Origin: Kiritimatiellia bacterium
Lineage (GTDB): Bacteria; Verrucomicrobiota; Kiritimatiellia; RFP12; UBA1067
NCBI GenBank assembly: GCA_017406465.1
Contig: JAFQYM010000065.1
Span: 1 to 45,201 of the forward strand
Length of the DNA: 45,201 nt
Direction of reading: 5' to 3'
Each line of letters opens with the position of its first letter. The stretch's first letter is position 1. Below, in pieces: positions 1 to 12,000 of the stretch. The position numbers were made by a program, and so were the translations under genes. The notes under the pieces were generated by a model. The model worked only from the letters and a program-made list of their open reading frames with translations, searched no databases and was not told the origin of the DNA.

Positions 1-3000
1 CGGCGGAGGCGGCGGCTCCGATTGGACTACCCTCGTTTTTTCATTGTCAAAGCCGGAAGGTGCAACGGGTGGCGTCGGCAAGGGCGGTAGCAACGATGGC
101 GGCGAGGGTTCGGTGACGTCCCGCAGCAAGGGATACTCCGGGCGCGGCAAAGAGGGCGGCGACGGCGGTTCTGGCGGTTCTGGCGGCGCAACCGGCGGCA
201 ATGGCATGGCTTATCTCGCTCCAGGCGCGTCGTTTTCCGGCACCGGCAACTTCCTTAGCGCCGATACCCACCCCGCAATCGAATACAAACTTACGTTCGA
301 CGACGAGTGGCGCACGAACGAGGTGCACGACGTCAAGCTCGGCTACGCGCTGCCGACGTCTGCGCCCGTCATGTCGCGCGGCAGCTACCGTTTCCTCGGA
401 TGGTTCGACCGCCAGAACGCCCTCGGCACGAAGTACTACAACGCCGACGGAACGCTTGCGAATCCGCAATTCCCGTGGTATTCCGTCGTCGGGGACCTCA
501 AGCTCTACGCGGGCTGGCAGCTCGATAGCGGAACCCAGCCTTCGATAACAGTCGTGGTCGGAGGCGTGACGAACGCGATTACCGGCGGCGTGAGCATGAG
601 CGACCCGAACGGAAACTTCAGCTACGACGGCACCACGGGTGTTCTCGCGCTCTCGGCGGATGCCACATACGAGATTTCCGGATCGGAGACGAACGGGGAG
701 ATACGCATCGTCGCCGAGCAGAACTGCATGGTCATTTTGAACAGTTTCAGTCTCGACGGCTCCTTGCAGCCGGACGTTATCCCGCTGACGGTTTCCGCCG
801 GACGAACGGTGACGCTCGATGTTAAAAGCGGCGCGCAGCTCAAGGCGAGGGACGGATGTCCAGCCGTCTCGCTTGGACAGGGCGCGAACCTCGCCATCAC
901 GGGCGACGGCGTAATAAACCTCGCAGGCGGGGCGGGCGCGGCGGACATTGCGCTCGCGGACGGCGCGTCGTCCGCTTCGGTGTGGATCAACACGCGCGGC
1001 CCCGACATCCATTTCGGGACGGGCGTTCTCGGCGTGCAGCCCGCGTTCTTCTCGGCGAACGGAAGTGGCACGCGCGTCTGGCGCGTTAAGGTGCCTGTAG
1101 GCGGCACTCCGCGCGCGGCGGTCTCCTGGTCTGGCCTGCCCGACGCCTACTCTCCGAAGAACACGATAGCCGGAGCGGGCGGCGAGTCCTACCTATGGCT
1201 TCCCGACGGCGCCTACACCTTTTCGTCGCTCACCTCGATCGGCGCGAAGGAATGGGTCGTCCGCGTCAACGGCGCACACCGAGAGGCGATCCCATTCGTC
1301 CCGACGGGTCTCACGATCAACGAGATCGACACTGGCCACGCTGCAGGACCTGGCTGGTACTGGGACGAAGACCACACCGTATTCCTCACGAACGCCGGGC
1401 CGTTCACCGTGAGCGGAAGCACGACCGCCGGTGTCGGCATCACGGCGTCGAACGACTGCGCGGTGACGCTTTCGGACCTCTCGATCGATTTCTCCGCCTA
1501 TCCGGGCGTGCATGCGATCCGCGTCGCTCCGGGCGCATCGGTCGATTTCACGCTCGTCGGCGACAGCACGCTCCAAACGGCAACGGGAGAGTCCAACGAA
1601 GGGCGCGCCGCGCTCTCGGTCCCCGCCGGGGCGTCGGCGACAATTGGCGGAGAGGGAGCCCTGACGGCGATTGCCGGTACAGCAGAGGCCGCCGGCGGCG
1701 CTGGCATTGGCGGCGACTTTGGCGAGGATGCTGGCTCGATCGCAATTCATGGCGGAACCGTCACTGCACGAACCTACTTCAGCGGCTCCGGAATCGGCGG
1801 CGGAACGTGGGGAAGCGGCGGAACAATCACGATTTCAGGCGGCATCGTCTCCGCCCAGGGACGGCAGTCGGGCATTGGTGGCGGTTACGGGGCCAACGGC
1901 GGCAACATCGCGATTTCCGGCGGCATGGTCTATGCGCGCGCGAGAGTCGGTGACCGACCGGACATCGGCGGGATGTCGGATCCCAATCTGGCGTCGTGCA
2001 CAATCACCGGCGGCTCGATACACACCTACAAGCCCAACAACCTGAAGCCCGCCGCGAAGAACGCCGTTGGCGCGACCGTCCACTGCGTGACGGTTTCCAG
2101 GCTCCCGGCGGAGACGGCGCTTGAAATAACCTGGCTGACGTCGGCGGACGCGGGCTACGGACAGCACGACATGCGCACTGACTCGGAAGGGCGGCTCTAC
2201 GTCTGGCTCCCCGACGGGACGCACTACTTGACGGTGGGCGGAGCGGGCTTTTGCGCGACCGTGAATGGCGTGGACACTGAGGCGGCTCCGTGGTCGAGCG
2301 GTGTCACGATCGACGGCACCGACGTCTTTTTGGGCAGCGGCGACGGCTGGACCTACAAGGACTTCACGCTCTCGGTCACCAATGCTGACCTCCACGTCGA
2401 CGGAACGAACGTGCCTCACGTCGTGAGCGGAACTAACACGGCGGCGGAGGTGCGGGTGTCCGCAGTGTGCGGAGGCGAACTGGTCGTCTCCAACCTCGTG
2501 CTCGATGTGTCGTCTGGATCAGGTTCACCTATTGCGATTGACACTGACGAAGCGGTGACGCTGCTGCTCTCCGGCACGAACGCGCTTACCGGCGCCGACA
2601 ACTACGCGGGCGTCTCGGTCATCGCGGGCAAGACACTGGTCATCGACGGTGGCGGATCGCTCGCGGCGACGGGCGGCAACCAATCGGCTGGCATCGGCGG
2701 AGGCCTCCGCGAGGCGGGCGGAACGATCGTCATCTCGAACGGCACGGTGACGGCGGCGGGCGGCTATCGGGCGGCGGGCATTGGCGGTGGCTTCAATGGA
2801 TCCGCCGGCGCCTGCACCATCGCGGGCGGCACGGTGACGGCGACGGGCGGAGAGGGCGGCGCCGGCATCGGCGGTGGTTATGCCGTGTTCGGAAGCGGCG
2901 GCGGGCACGGCGGGACAACCACGATTTCGGGCGGACGTGTCTTCGCGACTGGCGGCAACCAGGCGGCGGGCATCGGCGGCGGCAGAGGCGGCTCCAATTC

Positions 3001-6000
3001 GAAGGTCTACGTCTCGGGCGGCACGGTGGTGCCCAGACACGGGGCCGAGGTGAAGTACGACGTGGGATCGGGCTACGATACGTCGTCTCTTCCGTGGGAG
3101 GTGAAATTCACGGGCGGCTCGGTGTCGACGTTCTCCCCCAATGTGACCGAGCGTCCGGTCAATGCCGGCGGCACGCGCGTCTGGCGCGTGGAGATCGGCG
3201 GACTTACGCCGGGCGGCAAGGTGACAAGCTTCGCCAGCATCGCGGGCGCGCCTGATCTTTCCGGATACGGCATCAACGACATCTGGGTCGACGACGACGG
3301 CAAGGTGTATCTCTGGCTGCCGAACGGCAACCACAACTTCACGCTCGCGGTGGACGGTGGCGACGTGGTGGAGTACGTGGCGCGGGTGGTGGATGCGGAC
3401 ACGATGGCGTACGTCTTCAAGCCTGCGGGGCTCGCCGTCAACGGACGCGATGTTGCCTATCTCGGCGGCGACGGCTGGTGGAGCGACGCGACTAATTCCG
3501 TTTACCTCACCGCTTCCGGGCCATTCACGGTGAGCGGCACTTCGACTGTGTATGGCGTGACGGCGCGGGCGAACTGCTCGGTCACGGTGAGCAATCTCTA
3601 CCTGCGCGCCAAGGAACGCGCCGCGTTCGAGGTCGGAGGCAACGGCGTGTCGGTTGAGTTGTGGAGCGAGGGCAACGGAACGAATACGCTCATTTCGGCG
3701 TATGGCTACGCGGGCATCGCGGTTTGCGATGCGAACAATGCATCGCTCCGCGTCAAGGGCGGTGCGGCGCCGATATCTGCGACGAGCTGGCGCAGGGGCG
3801 CGGGCATCGGCGGCAATGACGGCGCTGCGGCGGGCACGATCTCCATCGAGGGCGGCACGGTTCTTGCGACCGGATCGCAGGGCGGCGCGGGAATCGGTGG
3901 AGGTTCCGGCGGCGGGGCGGGGTCGATCACGATTTCGGGCGGCGCGGTGGAGTTTACCTCCTGGCGGGATCTCGACCAGGGCTTTGAGTTCGGCGCGGGC
4001 ATCGGCGGCGGGCGGGGCGGCGGCGGCGGCACCGTCACGATCACCGGCGGCACACTCACGGGCACGGCCGGAACGGGCGGCGCGGGCATCGGCGGAGGAT
4101 ACGAAGGCTCTGACATCTTGGTTCATGTCGAGGGCGGCACGATAACGATTCCCAGAAGCGCGAAGGACTACACGACCGGCATCGGCATGGGGCAGAATGG
4201 AAGGGACGTCACGGTTGAAATCCTCGGCGGCACGATTTCCGCGAAGGGCTCGTGGCTGGGCTCGGGAATCGGCGGCGGCGCTGGCTGCCAGGGCGGGTCT
4301 GTTGTGATCCTGGGCGGACGCATCACGGCCGAGGGCGGCGGACGCGGTCCTGGCATCGGTCCCGCGGCTGACGGCAACATGGACGCCATCATGATCATGG
4401 GCGGCACGGTAGAGGCGACAGCAGGCACATCGCCGGCGGACGTCGGCGCGGGGTCGGACGCGAGCGGCGGCGTCGGAGGCAAGGCGAACCTCGTTACCTT
4501 CCAGGGCGGCAACATACTCGCCGGCCCCGCGAAAGTTATACCGGCGCCGTATAACCTATCTTTCCAGTCGGTATGGGCCGTCGACATGCAGCTTGAGACG
4601 TGGAATGTAGACGAACAGGTCGAGTTCTACAACCTGCCGGGAAACTACGGGACGAACGACCTCTATCCCTCGACAAACGGTCTCGTGCGCCTGTGGCTTC
4701 CGGACGGCGACTGGGCGTTCACCGCGAACGGTTCGCCCTACCGCGTCCACGTTGCGGGAGCCGCGACGACCGCGGAGGTCTGGCGGGCGGGCTTCTCCGT
4801 CAACGGACGCGACGTCGCGTATTTCTCCGGCGAGGGCTGGTTTTTGGACTGGGAGTCTAGGCGGGTGAGCCTTACGAACGAGATGGACTACGTTCTCTCC
4901 GGCGTCAGCTCGAACTTCTGGGTCCTTGCCGACGCGAACTGCCGGGTGCCGGTGAGGGACGTGATGATCGACTTGTCGTCTCCGAATGTCCCCGACAAGC
5001 GCAGCGCATTTGTCGTCTCCTCGAACTGCACTGTTGCAGTCGAACTCTTCGGCACCAATTCTTTCCACGGTGCGAAAAACGGCGCGGGCGTCAACGTTTT
5101 CCCGACTGCGGAGGTATCCATCGACGGCGAAGGCATGCTTGAGGCCGTCGGCGGCCTGTACGCCCCGGGCATCGGATGCCCATCCGCGGTGCACGGGCAG
5201 ATCTCGATCCTCGACGGCACGGTGGTTGCGCGCGGCGGCACGAATGCCGCGGGCATAGGCGGTGGAGACGGCGTTTCTGGCGGCTCCGTGCGCATCGAGG
5301 GCGGAAATGTCACCGCCACCGGCGCCTACAACGGCGCAGGCATCGGCGGCGGACTGGACGGTAGCGGCGGCACCGTCAACATCCTCGGCGGGAAGGTCGA
5401 GGCAAAGGGCGGGAAGGACGCCGCAGGCATCGGCAGCAGCTACAGGGGAAGCGGCGGCACCGTCATCATCGAGAACGCCGTCGTGACGGCGACGGGCGGA
5501 CAGTACGGCGCGGGCATCGGCGGCGGCTATGAAGGCAAGGGCGCCGAAGTCACCATCTACAGCGGCACGGTGACGGCAGTGGGCGGCAGTCGTGCCGCAG
5601 GCATAGGCGGCGGCAATCAGGGAGGCGTTGGCGGCGGAACCATTATTTACGACGGCACCGTCACCGCGACCGCTGGAGTGTTGGCCGCCGGCATCGGCGG
5701 AGGCTACAGAGGCGTCGGCAACGGAGTCGAGATTCACGGCGGAACCGTCTCCGCCAAGGGCGGGGGATCGGGCGGGGCGGGCATCGGCGGCGGCGAAGGA
5801 GGCGGCAGCGGCGACATCGCGATTTGGGGCGGCACCGTCACCGCTACCGGCGGTTACGAGGGTGCGGGCATCGGCGGCGGCGGCTCAGGCAGCACCGGAG
5901 AAATCAGGATCTACAGCGGCACCGTCGTCGCCAACGGCGGCGGTTCGGCAGCGGGCATCGGCGGCGGCAGGGGGGGAGGCTCGAACATCGGCATCTCCGG

Positions 6001-9000
6001 CGGAACCGTCGAGGCGAACGGCGGACAGTACGGCGCGGGCATCGGCGGCGGATTCGAGGGAGTGGGCGGCACCATCAGCATCAGCCGCACTGCCGACGTC
6101 AAGGCGACGGGCGGTGAAGACGGAGCCGGCATCGGCAGCGGAAAGGACGGACTTAACGGCGGCACAATCACGATAGAGGGCGGCGTTGTCGTGGCCACGG
6201 CCGGCTCGGTCTCCGGCTCCGCCGCCGGCATCGGCGGCGGCGCCAACAGCCCCGGCTGGGAGATCAAGATCTACGGCGCCCGCATCCGGGCGGTCGGATC
6301 AGCCAACGGAGCGGCCATCGGCGGTGGCGGCGGCAAGGACGGCGGAAACATCGACATCAGCGGCGGAACTGTCCATGTGGAATCGCGTTCCACGTGGGCG
6401 ATCGGCAGCGGCAGGGACGGGGGAGACACGTCCGACAACAACATCTTCAGCGGCGGCGCCATCTATACAACGCTTGACAGGGTCCATCGCGCGCCGATCG
6501 GGGACAGCCGCATCCTGATTCCGGTGTTCCCGGTTGACTTGAACATCGGAGTGCCGACGAACAGGGTCCAGTCCTTGGCCATCTACGCCGTATCGTCCGG
6601 CGGCTCGAGCAGCTTCAAATTCTACGGGCAGAGGGACATGTACACGGATGAAAACGGGATGCTCACGATCTGGCTGCCGAGCACCGACCCCGGTGATGTA
6701 TTGCAGATCTCCGTGATGATGAAGGACGGCACCACACGCTACTTCTGCATCACCATTGACGGAAGCGGCGGGATCCACGTCGTAGACTGCCTCGTCGTAA
6801 ACGGGACGTTCGTGCCGGAAGGCAGCGACAAGTACGAATGGGCCTTTGAATATTCCAACGATACCAAGATACTTAGGTTGCAGCGTGACATTGATGTGAC
6901 CGTACAGGGCGTTTCGACCAACGGCGGACATCGCATCGTCATTCTGCAGGGCGGGCCGACTAAAGTCAAGCTCGAAGCGCTGACGCTGATCGCGAAAGGC
7001 GATAAATACTGGTCGGCGATGTCCGTCTCCAACAACTGCACCATCACGCTGGCGAGTACGCTTCTCAACACCGTTGCGGCGCGCGGACAGTACGCGGCTG
7101 GTATAGAAGTCGGACCTGACGCCTCCGTAGCCATCAAGGGCGACGGGCAGCTCTTCGCCACCGGCGGGAAATGCGGAGCGGGCATCGGCTCGCGCGGCTC
7201 CGGTTACGTGAAGCCCGGGAAGATATCCATAGAATCGGGCACCGTCGTCGCACTGGGCGGCGAGAAGGCCGCTGGCATCGGCGGAGGCCAGATGTGCACG
7301 CTGTCCGAGGGCAACATCTCGATCTCCGGCGGAATTGTCACTGCGACGGGTGGCAGTCTGGCCGCTGGCATCGGTTCCGGCTACGTCGGCAGCGGCTCGG
7401 GCGATAAGACGCTTCCGGCGGGAGCTGTAGCCGTCTCGGGCGGAACGGTGCTTTCGATCAGCGGCACCAACGCCGAGTCCGACATGATTTCAAGCCAGAA
7501 CAAGATATTGACCAGCAGCGGCTCGTCGGCGCTCGTCATCACTGGCGGCAGCGTCCACGGCTCAAAGCTCGACGTCAAGCCCGATCCCAAGAACTCCGAC
7601 TCCGAATTGCTGCGCTACTGGCTCTTCTCTGGATTGCAGCCCGGCTCGGCGCCGGTCTTCGAGAGCGGCATCCCGGAAAACTACTCGACGAACGGGATTG
7701 TCGCGGACGCCACGGGCTCGGTCTGTCTGTGGCTTCCCGTGACTAATGAGGTGCGCAGCGTGTCGATGAACGGAATATACTTCGTCGGCGGCGGTTCCAC
7801 GAACAACGTGTTCTCTGTAGGCTCCGGAAGAACAGACCCGGCCGATTCCAGGAAAGAAGACGGCAAGACCAAGTGGCGCATCACGATTCCGGGACTTGTC
7901 GCCGGACAGACATGCCCGATCACCGGACTCGAAGACGCTGGGGTCACGTCCGTTACGGCGGACGGCAGCGGCCGCGGATTCGTCTACGTCAGCAACGGAC
8001 AATATGCGTTTTCAGTCGGCGGATTCGACTACGAGGCTGTTGTCAACAACGCTGCGGTGGTTGCGGATTTGCTGCGCGTCGGCGTGACGATAGACGGTGT
8101 CGACGCGAGTGCGCTTTCCGGCAACGGCTGGGAGTTTCTGCTCGAATCGCGCGTCATTTCGGTTACGCGCGACAGTCAGGTCAGGATTTCCGGTTCTGGC
8201 CAGGACATCTGCATTCGTCCGGAACTCGACTGCGCGGTGACGATAGAGAACCTCTCCATCACGAACGCATTGGCAAACCTCTCTCCGATCGAATGCGAGG
8301 CGCATTCCCTTGCCGTCTCGCTTTCGGGCACGAACGAACTCGTCGCGTCGTCCTTGGGAATCCCGGGCATCCATGTGACGGGAAGCGGCTCGCTCACGAT
8401 ACGCGACGCCCAGCCTTCAAGCCTTCAGCCTTCGGTCCTCAACGTGAATGGCGCCAACCATGCCGCAGCCATCGGCGGCGGCAATGGCGAGCCGGGCGGA
8501 ACGATTGCGGTCGAGGGCGGAACCGTGACTGCGATCGCCAGTTCCTGGGGTGCGGGCATCGGCGGCGGACATGACGGTGCGGGCGGCGCAATCACGATCT
8601 CCGGCGGCGACGTGACGGCAAAGGGCATGTACCTTGCGGCGGGCATCGGCGGCGGCATAAACGGCGCGGGCGGCACGATTACGATTTCCGGCGGCAACGT
8701 ACGGGCGAGCGGCGGCTCATACGGCGCGGGCATCGGCGGAGGCTACAAAGGCGCGGGCGGCACGATTACGATTTCCGGCGGCGCCGTCAAGGCGAGCAGC
8801 GGTTCCGATGGCGCGGGCATCGGCGGCGGCGAGCAGGGAGCCGGCGGCGAGATTACGATTTCCGGCGGCACTGTGGAGGCTGTCGGTTCCGCCGGCGCCG
8901 GCATCGGCGGCGGCATAAACGGCGCGGGCGGCACGATAAGGATTTCGGGCGGCGTCGTGGATGCGAGCGCCAATAAAGGCGCCGGCATCGGAGGCGGATG

Positions 9001-12000
9001 CAACGGCACCGGCGGCACCGTCGCGATCTCCGGCGGCACCGTTTCGGCGGTCGGCGCGGGAATGGTCTGCGACATCGGGCGCGGCGTCGGCGGATCGGTG
9101 CAGGAAATCCTGTTCAGCGGCGGCTCGATCAACTCCGCGTTCGCCAATGTATCCCCGGCCGCGAAGAACCGGAAGGGCGCCGCCGTGTATCCAGTTGATT
9201 TCCTCATCGGAACGCCTGACGTCAAGGTCGAGATGTTCGTCGTCGACGATCCGCCGCTCGCCTACGGCTCGAAGGACCTCTACACGAACGCGGACGGCAT
9301 CCTGCGCGCGTGGCTTCCGAACGGACGCTGGTTCATCGACCTCAAGACGGAGGGAGGAGTGCAGGAGCGCTGGATCGCCGTCGTGGACGGCGAGAATTGC
9401 CTCGCCACCCGCTACGCGCCTGGGTCGGTCGGCTTTTTCGTGAACGGAACCGACATCGGCGAAGTCATTGGCGACGGCTGGGCCTACGACGCTGTCCGTG
9501 GTGCTCTGATGCTGTCCGGGGCCGGTCCGTTCGAGCTTTCCGGCACGCTCACGAACGCCACCGTGGCCATCGCGGCCAATTGCGCCGTCACGCTCTCCAA
9601 CGCCGTGGTGGACGCTTCGGCCGTCACGAACGCGGGCGCGATCCATCTCAAGTCCGGCATTGCCGCGACACTTGCGCTCATGGGCGAGAACGCCGTGACG
9701 GGCGGCGTCGGCCGCGCGGGCGTGACTGTTTCTGGCGGCGCGACGATGTCGATAACCAACGGCGTTTCCGTCGCAGCGCAGGGCATGGGCTCGCTCTCCG
9801 CGACAGGCGGCGCGGGTGCGGCGGGCATTGGCGGCGACGACAGCGCCCAGACGGGAACCATCCGCATCCAGGGCGGTGCAATAACGGCGACGGGCGGCGC
9901 GTCCGGCGCGGGCATCGGCGGCGGCTCCTACGCGGGCGAACAGTCCTGCCGCATCGAAATCTCCGGCGGCTTCGTGACCGCGACGGCCGGCGAGGGCGCC
10001 TACGCCATCGGCGCCGGCGTCCGCGACGGCGCGTTCAGCTCCGACTTCGGACACGTCGCGATTTCGGGCGGAACCGTCCGGCCGGTCCACTCCAGAGCGC
10101 TCGGCATCGGCAGCGGCGCGGACAAGCTGACGTCCAACATGAATTCCATGCGCGTCACCGGCGGCTCCGTCGTCGTCGGCTACGGAGCGGTAGACCCCAT
10201 TGCGTGGAGCCACCGCGAGCCCGCCTACCCGGTCGACATCGACATCGGCCGTGCCGATTCTCCCGTCACGGCGGACATCCTCGTCGACGACGGCAACGGC
10301 GGAACCGTCGGATACGGCATGAACGACGTCCGCACCGACGCGAACGGCGCCGTCCGCTTCTGGCTGCCCGAGGGCAACAGCATCGCGCTGATCGACGGCC
10401 GCTACTACCAGATTTCGGTCGGGAGCGAACGTTCCTGGGCCCGGCCGTGGAACTCGCGCCTCACCGTGAACGGCGTCAACATCTCCGAGTTTTCCGGCGA
10501 GGGCTGGACCTTCGACCTCGCCACGATGTCCGTCCGCCTCACGGGCGCCGGGCCGTTCGAGATTTCCGGCGAGGAGGCGGGCGCCAGCGTCACCGTCGAA
10601 AACTCCTGCGACGTCGTGCTCCGGGACGTCTCGCTCGCGACCGGCGAGAACGGCCTCGCGGCCTTCGATTTCGCCGCCGGCGTCTCGGCCTCGCTGGAAC
10701 TCGTCGGCACTAACGTCCTCGCGAGCGGACGGAACCAGGCCGGGCTCGCCATCGCGGAAACGGCCTCGCTCGTCATCCGCGGCGACGGCTTCCTCTCCGC
10801 GACCGGCGGCGAAAACGGCGCCGGCATCGGCAACGAGAACGGCGCCCACGGCGGCTCGCTGTCCATCGAGGGCGGCGTCGTCGAGGCGCAGGGCGGGCAC
10901 CTCGCCGCGGGCATCGGCGGCGGCGCGGGCCGCGGCTGCGGCTCGATCCGGATCTCGGGCGGCGAAGTCACCGCCACCGGCGGCGGATACGGCCCCGGCC
11001 TCGGCGACGGCAGCTACGCGACCTACTCCTCTTCGCGTTGCGGCACGGTCGAAATCTCCGGCGGCGTCGTGACGGCCCGCGGCGGGGCGGAAGGCGCGGG
11101 CATCGGCGGCAACATGACCGCCTACAACTGGGAGCAAGTGGCCAAGGTGGTCGTCTCCGGCGGCGTCGTGACCGCGACCGGCGGCACGAACGGCGCCGGC
11201 ATCGGCGGCAGCGCCCGCAGCTCGGCCGACGTGACGATCTCCGGCGGCGTCGTGACGGCGACCGGCGGCTACCACGGCGCCGGCATCGGCGCCGGCGAAG
11301 GCAGCTACGGCATGACGTATTCCGCCGGCACGGTGCGCATCTTCGGCGGCATCGTCTCGGCGACCGCCGGCGAGGGCGCCCACGGCATCGGCGGCGGCTA
11401 CCTCTCCGGCCGCGGCTCGGTCGAGATCACCGGCGGCACCGTGGCCGCCGCGGGCGGCGAGGGCGGAATGGACGTCGGCATCGTCGGCCCCAGCGGCGTG
11501 GCCGGCAGCGTCGTCTTCGGCGGCGGCTCCATCCTCGCCGACATGGCCAAGGTGAAGCCGGCTGCGAAGAACGCCTCCGGCGAGGCGGTGTGGCGCGTGG
11601 ACGTGGCCGTCCACGACCCCGATCCGGTCCACGCCGTCGCCGTCACCGGACTCGACGGCTATGGCGTCGCCGACATCTACCCCGACGCGAACGGCGACAT
11701 CCACCTCTGGCTCCCCGACGGAACCTACGACTTCGAGGTCGACGGCACCCCCGTCCACGAAGTGGTGGACGGCTCGTCCGTCTTCATCCCGCTCGGCGTC
11801 GCCGTCGACGGCGTGGACGTCGGCCACGGCTCGGGCCCGAACTGGACTCTGGACGCCGAGAAGCGCATCGTCCTCGCCGGCGCCTGCGTCGTCTCCGGCA
11901 CGAACACGCTCGACGGCCTCTCGATCCGGTTCGAGACCTCAGACGAGATCGTCTTCTCGAACGCCTGCATCCGGTCCCAGCAGGGATTCGCGGTTGCGAC

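Noticed and set aside
44..46. TTG as start of the giant protein
   Set aside because: The frame is open upstream to base 2 with the same Gly-rich composition and there is no ribosome site, so the gene begins outside the window.
8717..11827. A 1036-codon open frame on the minus strand inside the giant gene
   Set aside because: It is the antisense of GC-rich repeated codons, has monotonous Ala/Asp/Arg/Gly composition, and no ribosome site. The same applies to the other long minus frames in 1-13800.
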